Shown here piece by piece: positions 8,679-15,241 of a stretch of 64,000 nt of DNA. The DNA lies in contig NZ_WXYO01000001.1 of assembly GCF_009901585.1 (NCBI RefSeq), positions 62,001-126,000 of the forward strand, written 5' to 3'. The first letter of the stretch is position 1; the number at the start of each line of letters is the position of its first letter. Source of the stretch: Poritiphilus flavus. Its GTDB lineage: Bacteria > Bacteroidota > Bacteroidia > Flavobacteriales > Flavobacteriaceae. The translations under genes were made by a program, and so were the position numbers. The notes under the pieces were generated by a model. The model made no database searches, had not been told where the DNA came from, and was given only the letters and a program-made list of their open reading frames with translations.

Positions 8679-9455
8679 CTAGTGTACCGTTAAAACCGGG
8701 ATCCTGGAATGAAATACAAGTTCTCTTGTAAGCAGGCCTCCTGTAGGTGTTCCATTTTTGACCTGATTCCTAGGTAACAAGGCAATCATATCGATCTCAT
8801 GGGTATCGGCATAAGAAAAAATTCCCTTAACGATATCCTTATTCTCCAGGTAAGTATGTTCGGAATAAAAGCTTTCCAGATAGTACATTAAGGTATTCTC
8901 GTTCTTTTCGTCAATATCGGAGTATCCTATGGTCTCGTCCGTGTTTTTAATGGTCAGTACATGTACCTTGGCGTCGAAAAGCCTGACGATCTCCAGAAGG
9001 GTGTAAAGCGACCTGGGCTCATCAATTTCATCCCTCCCAAGTACCAGGCAGATATTCAATAGTTCCTGTTTTTCTGTATTTTCCGGTACAACAATTACAG
9101 GACAACTGGCCGCGGCTACTAATTCAGCTGTATGGGTCATCTCCTCGGTTTCGGATAGCCCGGAAGTGCCCATTATGATCATTTCCGTTTTTTTCTTTTC
9201 CCTGGTCTCCAGAATTGTTTCTGTAAGCGAACCGCGTCCTGATACCCATCGCATTGGTTTTTTCAGGCGCTTGCCATATTGGTCGTTCATTTCTTCAGCG
9301 GCCTTTTTGGCATCGTCCGCGCCCCCGTTCTCCGTCATATGGAGTACATTGATCTCAATGTCCTGCCTCCCGACAAAATTAACGGCATACTCAATTGCCG
9401 TCCGGGCACTCTCGGAAAAGTCAAAGGGGACTAATATACTGGTGAGTTTTTCCAT
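8679..9455 (-). CDS. tandem universal stress protein (UspA) domain protein
   Basis: A 258-residue cytoplasmic protein with two Usp folds. The first begins MEKLTSILVPFDFSESARTAIEYAV and ends with MGTSGLSETEEMTHTAELVAAASCPVIVVPE, which contains the ATP-binding G-x2-G-x9-G(S/T)-like region in a degenerate form. The second half is more diverged and ends HSRIPVLTVH. The start was moved to the ATG at 9453-9455, because the extra 18 residues of the longer frame do not fit the family, whose members begin a few residues before the first beta strand. It lies 17 bp upstream of the permease gene and is likely co-transcribed with it. Confidence 0.85.
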   Translation of the reverse strand: MEKLTSILVPFDFSESARTAIEYAVNFVGRQDIEINVLHMTENGGADDAKKAAEEMNDQYGKRLKKPMRWVSGRGSLTETILETREKKKTEMIIMGTSGLSETEEMTHTAELVAAASCPVIVVPENTEKQELLNICLVLGRDEIDEPRSLYTLLEIVRLFDAKVHVLTIKNTDETIGYSDIDEKNENTLMYYLESFYSEHTYLENKDIVKGIFSYADTHEIDMIALLPRNQVKNGTPTGGLLTRELVFHSRIPVLTVH

Positions 9456-9945
9456 AACAAGGTTTATAAAGTGGTGTTTTAAAAGTCCAAAACTATTGGA
9501 ATACGCCAAGCCAATTAATGACCAAAGTCATCATCACATCAGTTTAAAAGATGCTCATGGTGCGACTTTGTATGGCTTCATCTTCCGCTGAATAAATATA
9601 GTAACTAATAAAGATAATTCGGGCTAATTATCGGTAGCTTTTGATCGCTTCATCGGGAAAGTTACTCCATCGGCAAAGCGGCTTGAGAAAGATAGAGTTT
9701 CCAAGGATCTTAAAAGGTTTGATTTCCAAGGTTATATGTAGGAATTTTAGACATTCCTGGGTTTGTGAAGTGCTTAGCATAACACTTTAAAAAGGCTTGA
9801 AATCCGGCTACGGCAAATGGATTAAATTGATAATTGTCATAGTTTTTGAGTGATGATACATGTAGCTTTAATCTTAATAAAACCGAACTCTTATTGGTTA
9901 CAATGCCAAAGAAAAATGACTGAGTAAACTTTAAAATGTATCGTT
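9456..9945. other. 490-bp intergenic region without a supported gene
   Basis: Separates the divergent universal stress protein gene and tonB. No frame with protein-like composition was found on either strand. It is AT-rich and presumably holds both promoters, but I could not pick a confident TTTG-N19-TAnnTTTG pair. Confidence 0.5.
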
Positions 9946-10668
9946 ATGAGACCCAAGAAAAATCCCAAGGCTGATTTGAACAGAAACAGTGGTTTATATT
10001 TTGTAATCGGGTTGACCATTGTGCTATTTACAACATGGCGGCTTTTAGAGTTTAAGACTTACGACAAAGCCGAGGAAATTGTCCAGGTACTAAATGTCCC
10101 TGACGAATTCCATGAAGATGTTCCTATTACAGAGATCACCATGACCACACCACCCCCTCCACCTACCGCTCCAGCCGTCATAGAAATTGTGGAGGACGTC
10201 GCAATGGTGGAAGAGACCATTATTGAGAGTACTGAAAGTAGTCAGGATATGGCAGTTTCCGACGCCGTTGTCCATGTAGACGAAGTTGATGTCGCAGAGG
10301 AGGAAGAAGAAATTATAGTACCATTCGCTGTTATTGAGAACACCCCGATTTTCCCGGGTTGTGAGTCCCTTGAAAACGAGGCCGACCGTAGGAAGTGTTT
10401 CAACGAGAAGATTCAGGAACATATCAGGAAAAATTTCACTTACCCCAAAACTGCTCTGGAACTGGGCATAAAAGGAAGGGTATTTGTACACTTTGAGATT
10501 GATACGAAAGGATATGTCCGAAACATTCAAAAGCGTGGTCCAGACCGCTTGTTGGAAGACGAGGCCGAACGGATTATAGCCTCCCTGCCAAAAATGGAAC
10601 CTGGCCAACAAAGAGGAAAACCTGCTAAGGTAGGCTATAGTATACCTATCAATTTTATAATGAAATAA
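9946..10668 (+). CDS. TonB-family energy transducer
   Basis: A 240-residue inner-membrane protein. It has one transmembrane helix (about residues 18-33), then a periplasmic linker with TTPPPPPTAP and a long acidic stretch. A C-terminal TonB_C domain runs from about residue 130. The Bacteroidota-type signature IFPGCESLENEADRRKCF precedes the domain, which contains YPKTALELGIKGRVFVHFEID and ends with GYSIPINF. It would carry proton-motive energy to TonB-dependent receptors, or serve a related signalling role. No exbB/exbD is adjacent. The CBS-domain gene follows after 8 bp, an arrangement suggesting co-transcription. Confidence 0.88.
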   Translation: MRPKKNPKADLNRNSGLYFVIGLTIVLFTTWRLLEFKTYDKAEEIVQVLNVPDEFHEDVPITEITMTTPPPPPTAPAVIEIVEDVAMVEETIIESTESSQDMAVSDAVVHVDEVDVAEEEEEIIVPFAVIENTPIFPGCESLENEADRRKCFNEKIQEHIRKNFTYPKTALELGIKGRVFVHFEIDTKGYVRNIQKRGPDRLLEDEAERIIASLPKMEPGQQRGKPAKVGYSIPINFIMK

Positions 10669-10676
10669 AAAGAATT

Positions 10677-11114
10677 ATGTCCCTAATTAAGAGAGAAATC
10701 CCCATTTCCAGGATAATGACCAAAGAAGTGGTCACCCTGAGCGCCAAGGACGACCTTAGTACTGCGGAATCCTTGTTTAAAAGCTCAAAAATAAGGCATA
10801 TCCCAGTGCTGTCAGAAGGAAAGATCATTGGCATGTTGAGTTATACCGATCTGCTGCGGATCAGTTTTGCGGACGCTGTAAATGTGCTTGTTCCTGAAGA
10901 GGATGTGGAGTCTACAGTATACAACTTGTTTAATGTGGAACAGATCATGGCAAGAAATGTGGAAAGCGTTACTCCCCAAACGAGTATTTACGATGTGGCA
11001 GCCTTTCTGGCCAAAAAGGAATTTCATGCCCTACCAGTGGTTGAAGGGGATGAACTGGTTGGCATTGTTACCACGACTGATCTGATCAACTATTTACTGG
11101 CCCAATATGAATAG
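10677..11114 (+). CDS. CBS-pair protein
   Basis: A 145-residue cytoplasmic protein made of two CBS motifs. The first (about residues 12-65) contains KSSKIRHIPVLSEGKIIGMLSYTDLL. The second (about 85-140) contains KEFHALPVVEGDELVGIVTTTDLINYLL. CBS pairs bind adenine nucleotides and normally regulate a partner domain, but here they stand alone. It starts 8 bp after tonB and is followed by a strong terminator. The partner is unknown. Confidence 0.88.
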   Translation: MSLIKREIPISRIMTKEVVTLSAKDDLSTAESLFKSSKIRHIPVLSEGKIIGMLSYTDLLRISFADAVNVLVPEEDVESTVYNLFNVEQIMARNVESVTPQTSIYDVAAFLAKKEFHALPVVEGDELVGIVTTTDLINYLLAQYE

Positions 11115-11156
11115 GCGTCGATTCCATGCCTTAAAATAACGGGCCGCCCTTCAACT

Positions 11157-11186
11157 GAGCCCCTTGCCACGTCAAGGGGCTCTTTG
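11157..11186 (+). terminator. Rho-independent terminator after tonB-CBS
   Basis: A perfect 10-bp stem, GAGCCCCTTG (11157-11166) with CAAGGGGCTC (11173-11182), a 6-nt loop and a short T run. It lies 42 bp after the CBS stop codon. Confidence 0.8.
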
Positions 11187-11203
11187 AATGCATTACCAAT
11201 AAG

Positions 11204-11228
11204 AAACCCATCCTTTCGGATGGGCTTT
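11204..11228 (-). terminator. terminator of tRNA-Leu(CAG)
   Basis: CCCATCC (11207-11213) pairs with GGATGGG (11218-11224) around a TTTC loop, with A/T flanks on both sides. It lies just after the tRNA 3' end on the minus strand and could work in both directions. Confidence 0.65.
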
Positions 11229-11231
11229 ACG

Positions 11232-11313
11232 TACAGGTGGGGGGACTCGAACCCCCAAGCCTCGCGGCACTAGTTCCTGATACTAGCGTGTCTACCAATT
11301 CCACCACACCTGC
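11232..11313 (-). tRNA. tRNA-Leu, anticodon CAG
   Basis: An 82-nt class II tRNA. The acceptor arm GCAGGTG pairs with CACCTGT (one G-U at the first pair) and is followed by discriminator A. The D-arm contains GGAATTGGTAGACAC. The anticodon stem is CTAGT/ACTAG with loop ATCAGGA, giving anticodon CAG. A variable arm is present and the T-loop is GGGGGTTCGAGTCCCCC. CCA is not encoded. It reads CUG leucine codons. Confidence 0.95.
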
Positions 11314-11400
11314 ATTTTACCTTTTATATAAGCCCCGGTCTTTGGCCTAAAACAGCCGCTTATCATACCTAAGTAAACTGCTTTCTAAAGGGGCGTAAAA

Positions 11401-11622
11401 CTAACGAAATTCTTTAAACTGATCATCATCCATTAGCGCAAATTCGCATTTAAGACTGGTTCCCTCCAAGCCAATTTGTTTAATCTTTTCTTGACCTGCA
11501 CTCCACAAAATCCTATCTTTATAAAGGCCACAGTAGCGATCCCGTTCGCGTGAAGACAGGAAAAGGCTTGTGGTTTCAAGTTTTGTGCAAAAATGGTATT
11601 CGAAACATCTACCGTTAAACAA
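11401..11622 (-). CDS. possible 73-residue protein, weakly supported
   Basis: Lies in the 416-bp stretch between tRNA-Leu(CAG) and the next plus-strand gene. From a TTG codon at 11620-11622 the frame reads FNGRCFEYHFCTKLETT, then a charged segment with RERDRYCGLYKDR, ending DDDQFKEFR. Its composition is protein-like and codon use is ordinary. The frame is also open further upstream, but there it overlaps the opposite gene and reads poorly. No family is recognised. It may be a small gene, a remnant or chance. Nothing else is visible in this stretch. Confidence 0.22.
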   Translation of the reverse strand: MFNGRCFEYHFCTKLETTSLFLSSRERDRYCGLYKDRILWSAGQEKIKQIGLEGTSLKCEFALMDDDQFKEFR

Positions 11623-11729
11623 AATGCCCGATATCTGTCTCGTTGATGGGCCATGGGTGATACTTTTGTTCAGGGATAAGCGGATTCGAATTTGGCAATA
11701 AAGCAACAACCAACCAATAACTAAACAAG

Positions 11730-12248
11730 GTGAAAGCCATTGAGGATTGGAGGGCCTATATGAATAAATTGGGCACTCCTGAAAGGGCATTTAGGCGCTA
11801 TCACGGAATTGTACATGACAGCATAAGGTACCTGGTTTTTTTTCACAAATTAAGCAGTACCAGTATCTGGTTCTACCTTCCAAAGGAGAATTACAGTCGT
11901 ATTCTGTGTGCCTATTATATAAATAGCAATACCAGGGGCTGGTCAGGGGAATTAAGGAATGTGGATTTTGACAAAAAAGGCATCTGGATGCTGGATGACT
12001 TTCTGCGTCCTGCAATGGAAACAGGATGGGAAAGTATTGATTATTACCTTATGGGTAAATATTTTACTTCCTGTGTAAAAGCAGGTATGGATGGTTCGGG
12101 CAAGGTGATCCAAAAATTCACCTCCTATTATAAATTCTGGTCTTACCTGATGCTGCCGATCTGCTTCCTGATGGATCAGATGATACAGCGAGGGCTTATT
12201 GGAAGAAGTAAAAGGGTAAGCCTTCAACCAATTAGAACGAAAACCTAA
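11730..12248 (+). CDS. hypothetical protein upstream of a BLUF photoreceptor
   Basis: 172 residues from a GTG start (MKAIEDWRAYMNKLG); a second possible start is the ATG at 11760. No family is recognised. The protein is rich in aromatic residues, with segments such as RYLVFFHKLSSTSIWFYLP and YYKFWSYLMLPICFLMDQM. The latter may associate with the membrane, and the C-terminus is basic. The BLUF gene begins 9 bp later, so the two are probably one transcription unit and this could be the light-signalling partner. That partnership is inferred from position only. Confidence 0.6.
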   Translation: MKAIEDWRAYMNKLGTPERAFRRYHGIVHDSIRYLVFFHKLSSTSIWFYLPKENYSRILCAYYINSNTRGWSGELRNVDFDKKGIWMLDDFLRPAMETGWESIDYYLMGKYFTSCVKAGMDGSGKVIQKFTSYYKFWSYLMLPICFLMDQMIQRGLIGRSKRVSLQPIRTKT

Positions 12249-12257
12249 TGAGAAACT

Positions 12258-12695
12258 ATGTTTAATCTGGTATACCAGTCCAAAGCCAGTGGGAACTTTG
12301 ATCATTCTCAAATCAGAAAACTACTGGAACAGGCCAGACAGTCTAACAAGCAAAAGGAGATCACTGGTTGTCTGCTCTACTACCGGGGAGAGTTTGTACA
12401 GTATCTGGAGGGTGGCCAGGAAACGATCATCGATCTCTTTGAGCAAATCCAGAACGACCCGCGGCACTATAAGATCCGTTTGATCTCCAGTGGCAAATCC
12501 GGTTGCAGGGAATTCGAATCCTGGGAAATGGCTTACGAAGATTTTATGGGCAAGAACGACCATTTGCAATTCCTGGAATTACTGCTGAGTTCCTTTTTGG
12601 AAAAACCTCGTAAATGTATGGACCCCAACCCCTCTTCCGTCTACTTCTGGAGGACCGCCAGGCGGTTACTGGAATCCAGGACGGTGAACAAGTAA
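12258..12695 (+). CDS. BLUF-domain blue-light photoreceptor
   Basis: A 145-residue single-domain BLUF protein that would bind FAD and sense blue light. Key residues are in place: Y6 in FNLVYQS (the tyrosine of the photocycle), N30 before ITGCLLYY, and Q48 in GEFVQYLEGG (the glutamine that flips on illumination). The C-terminal 50 residues form the usual capping helices and carry no effector domain, so output must go through another protein. The unknown protein encoded 9 bp upstream is the obvious candidate. Confidence 0.88.
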   Translation: MFNLVYQSKASGNFDHSQIRKLLEQARQSNKQKEITGCLLYYRGEFVQYLEGGQETIIDLFEQIQNDPRHYKIRLISSGKSGCREFESWEMAYEDFMGKNDHLQFLELLLSSFLEKPRKCMDPNPSSVYFWRTARRLLESRTVNK

Positions 12696-12710
12696 TCTAT
12701 TTGCGAGTTA

Positions 12711-13096
12711 TAAACTTCTCGTCTCTCCTTCCACTTAGAACAGGCGCAACACCATAAAATAAAAAAGCCTCCCAATTTATGGGAAGCTTTTCTTTGTACA
12801 GGTCCTTCGGCTGCGCTCAGGATAAACTCCGAGACTCCCCTCGACTGGCGCTCGGGATAAACTTCTCGTCTCTCCTTCCACTTAGAACAGGCGCAACACC
12901 ATAAAATAAAAAAGCCTCCCAATTTATGGGAAGCTTTTCTTTGTACAGGTCCTTCGGCTGCGCTCAGGATAAACTCCGAGACTCCCCTCGACTGGCGCTC
13001 GGGATAAACTTCTCGTCTCTCCTTCCACTTAGAACAGGCGCAACACCATAAAATAAAAAAGCCTCCCAATTTATGGGAAGCTTTTCTTTGTACAGG
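12711..13096. repeat. 147-bp tandem repeat, 2.6 copies, abutting tRNA-Leu(TAG)
   Basis: Units begin at 12711, 12858 and 13005 and are essentially identical. Each contains a terminator hairpin (AGCCTCCC, AATTTAT, GGGAAGCT) with A/T flanks, followed by TTTGTACAGG, the last bases of the tRNA on the opposite strand. The first two units then continue into a palindromic element with TCCTTCGGCTGCGCTCAGGA and CCCTCGACTGGCGCTCGGGA. The third continues into the real tRNA-Leu. The repeat therefore copied the tRNA 3' end and its terminator twice. A 162-residue frame through it is an artefact of the repetition. Confidence 0.92.
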
Positions 13097-13172
13097 CGGA
13101 GAGACTCGAACTCTCACACCTTTCGGCACTAGATCCTAAGTCTAGCGTGTCTACCAATTCCACCACGCCTGC
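13091..13172 (-). tRNA. tRNA-Leu, anticodon TAG
   Basis: An 82-nt class II tRNA. The acceptor strands are GCAGGCG and CGCCTGT with discriminator A. The D-arm matches the other leucine tRNA. The anticodon stem is CTAGA/TCTAG around loop CTTAGGA, giving TAG. The T-arm is GAGAGTTCGAGTCTCTC. No CCA is encoded. It reads CUA-type leucine codons. Its terminator is the hairpin in the adjacent tandem repeat. Confidence 0.95.
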
Positions 13173-13203
13173 ATTTTATTCAATATGTCTGTAGCTTACA
13201 TTG

Positions 13204-13244
13204 TTCTCCGAAGCTTTGCGAAGGAGAACCACGCCTGCATTTTT
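13204..13244. repeat. palindromic element with duplicated tRNA 5' end
   Basis: TTCTCC (13204-13209) pairs with GGAGAA (13223-13228) around GAAGCTTTGCGAA. It is directly followed by CCACGCCTGCATTTT, an exact copy of the first bases of tRNA-Leu(TAG) and its upstream flank (13163-13177). This mirrors the duplication at the tRNA's other end. Confidence 0.7.
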
Positions 13245-13365
13245 CGCCGATAACCTTTAAATTATCGGGATGCAAATATAAGTCAATTTTTTAATTTAAA
13301 AATTTCAGCGGAGGAAAAATTCGATCTTCTTTTTGTATTTTTAGGGTCAAGTCAAACCTACCCTA

Positions 13366-14754
13366 ATGGAACACACAAAGTCTTATGTAGACACTCATAA
13401 AGACCGTTTTATCTCCGAACTGCTCTCAATATTAAAAATCCCCTCAGTCAGTGCTGATCCAGCTTTTTCCCAGGACATGGAAAATATGGCGGAAGCTGTA
13501 AAAAATGCCCTGTTGCAAGCGGGATGCGAGCAGGTGGAAATATGCGAAACCCAGGGATACCCCATTGTTTATGGCGAAAAGATCATAGATCCGGCCCTGC
13601 CTACGGTATTGGTCTACGGACATTACGACGTACAACCGCCAGATCCGTTGGACTTATGGGATTCCCCTCCTTTTGAACCTCAGATCAAGCCAACCGGCCT
13701 GCACCCTGAAGGAGCTATTTTCGCAAGAGGCGCCAGCGACGACAAAGGTCAGTTTTATATGCATGTTAAGGCCCTGGAGTTGATGATCCAAAACAATAGC
13801 CTGCCCTGCAACCTCAAATTTATGATAGAGGGTGAAGAAGAGGTGGGCAGCGAAAGCCTGTCAGCCTTTGTTAAAGAAAACCGCGAGAAACTTTCAAATG
13901 ACATCATCCTGATCTCCGATACCGGAATGATCGCCAATGATGTCCCTTCCATTACTACGGGCTTACGAGGTCTTAGCTATGTGGAAGTGGAGGTCACGGG
14001 ACCCAATAGAGATCTTCATTCCGGGCTTTATGGCGGTGCCGTGGCAAACCCCATAAACATACTGACCAAAATGATCGCCAACCTGCACGATGAGAATAAC
14101 CGAATAAGTATACCCGGTTTCTACGACAAAGTAGCCGAACTGTCTACGGAGGAAAGGGCAGAAATGGCTAAGGCGCCTTTTGATCTTGGAGAGTACAAGG
14201 CCGCACTGGATATTGACGCGGTCTATGGAGAGGATGGTTATACCACCAATGAGCGTAACGCGATCCGGCCAACACTGGATGTCAATGGAATCTGGGGAGG
14301 ATATATAGGCGAAGGGGCCAAAACCGTGATCGCAAGCAAGGCATATGCGAAAATTTCCATGCGGCTGGTACCTGATCAGGACTGGAATGAGATCACTGAA
14401 CTTTTTACCAGACATTTTGAAGCCCTCGCTCCGGATGGCGTACGTGTAAAGGTTACTCCGCACCACGGAGGCCAGGCCTATGTAACCCCTATTAATCACC
14501 CTGGCTACCAGGCCGCCAGCAAAGCCTATGAAGCCACCTTTGGGAAACCGCCGGTTCCACAGCGCGGGGGAGGGAGTATCCCGATAGTCTCGCTTTTCGA
14601 GGCTGAACTACAAAGCAAGACCATTCTTATGGGATTTGGATTGGACAGCGATGCAATTCATTCACCTAATGAACACTTTGGCATCTGGAACTATCTTAAA
14701 GGAATTGAGACTATTCCGTATTTCTATAAGTATTTTACGGAGTTGGTAGGTTAG
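13366..14754 (+). CDS. M20-family metallodipeptidase
   Basis: A 462-residue cytoplasmic di-zinc peptidase of the carnosinase/PepV-like dipeptidase branch. Metal and catalytic landmarks: VYGHYDVQPPDP (H86, D88), FARGASDDKGQ (bridging aspartate near 125), EGEEEVGSESL (glutamate base and ligand), a later SDTGM (Asp ligand) and the C-terminal DAIHSPNEHFG (His ligand). The lid domain between about residues 200 and 350 includes DLHSGLYGGAVANP. It would release amino acids from small peptides. It is monocistronic, with the BlaI-regulated pair starting downstream. Confidence 0.92.
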   Translation: MEHTKSYVDTHKDRFISELLSILKIPSVSADPAFSQDMENMAEAVKNALLQAGCEQVEICETQGYPIVYGEKIIDPALPTVLVYGHYDVQPPDPLDLWDSPPFEPQIKPTGLHPEGAIFARGASDDKGQFYMHVKALELMIQNNSLPCNLKFMIEGEEEVGSESLSAFVKENREKLSNDIILISDTGMIANDVPSITTGLRGLSYVEVEVTGPNRDLHSGLYGGAVANPINILTKMIANLHDENNRISIPGFYDKVAELSTEERAEMAKAPFDLGEYKAALDIDAVYGEDGYTTNERNAIRPTLDVNGIWGGYIGEGAKTVIASKAYAKISMRLVPDQDWNEITELFTRHFEALAPDGVRVKVTPHHGGQAYVTPINHPGYQAASKAYEATFGKPPVPQRGGGSIPIVSLFEAELQSKTILMGFGLDSDAIHSPNEHFGIWNYLKGIETIPYFYKYFTELVG

Positions 14755-14811
14755 TCATGAAGTGAGTGCAACTCTACTTCATGGCTAACCATAGTCCAGA
14801 AATTAATTTAC

Positions 14812-14853
14812 TCTACATTTGTAGAATTAAATTTTTATTCTATATTTGTAGAA
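14812..14853 (+). promoter_or_regulatory. BlaI-type promoter/operator upstream of the blaI-M56 pair
   Basis: A textbook Bacteroidota promoter: TTTG (14818-14821), a 19-bp spacer, then TATATTTG (14841-14848). Each element sits inside a palindrome: TCTACATTTGTAGA (14812-14825) over the -33 and TTCTATATTTGTAGAA (14838-14853) over the -7. The TACA/TGTA half-sites match operators of BlaI/MecI repressors, so repressor binding would block both promoter elements. The predicted transcription start near 14855 rules out the longer blaI start at 14766. Confidence 0.82.
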
Positions 14854-14873
14854 TAAACTCTATGCTTGTAGAA

Positions 14874-15239
14874 ATGAAATTGACCAAAACAGAAGAGGAA
14901 TTAATGCAGATCCTATGGGAGCAAAAGCGTGCTTTTATGAAGGATCTGTTAGAAGCCTATCCCGAACCCAAACCGGCTACAACTACGGTTGCCACCTTAC
15001 TTAAACGCATGACGGACAAAGGTTTCATCGGCTACACCAATTTTGGTCGCTCCAGGCAATATCACCCGCTTGTAAAGAAGAAGGACTATTTCTCCAGGCA
15101 CGTTAACGGGCTTATCAAAAATTTTTTCAACAACAGCGCGGCCCAGTTTGCCTCATTTTTTACTAAAGAGACAGACCTGACCAAAGCAGAACTGGAGGAA
15201 TTACGGGCGCTTATAGACGACCAAATCAAAAAGAAATAA
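14874..15239 (+). CDS. BlaI/MecI/CopY-family transcriptional repressor
   Basis: A winged-helix repressor of 121 residues starting MKLTKTEEELMQILWEQ. It includes the recognition region YPEPKPATTTVATLLKRMTDKGFIG and a C-terminal dimerisation helix. The frame is open from 14766, but that start lies upstream of the promoter. The ATG at 14874 matches the start of the family and of the second copy in this window; the ATG at 14862 is an alternative. The stop is 2 bp before the M56 gene, the classic regulator/sensor-protease pair. It probably represses its own operon through the palindromes just upstream. Confidence 0.9.
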   Translation: MKLTKTEEELMQILWEQKRAFMKDLLEAYPEPKPATTTVATLLKRMTDKGFIGYTNFGRSRQYHPLVKKKDYFSRHVNGLIKNFFNNSAAQFASFFTKETDLTKAELEELRALIDDQIKKK

Positions 15240-15241
15240 GC

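Noticed and set aside
11433-11654. 73-residue minus-strand frame after tRNA-Leu(CAG)
   Set aside because: It overlaps another weak frame (11401-11622) that has more protein-like charge patterning; neither is secure, and this one is the poorer.
12711-13096. Possible CRISPR array
   Set aside because: Repeats are directly adjacent 147-bp units without spacers, and no cas gene is present.
12641-13129. A 162-residue minus-strand frame with internally repeated sequence
   Set aside because: It is produced by the 147-bp tandem repeat and runs through terminators and the tRNA 3' end; 147 is a multiple of 3, which keeps the frame open.
14766-14873. N-terminal extension of the first BlaI protein
   Set aside because: It lies upstream of and across the promoter and its operators, and does not match the family.
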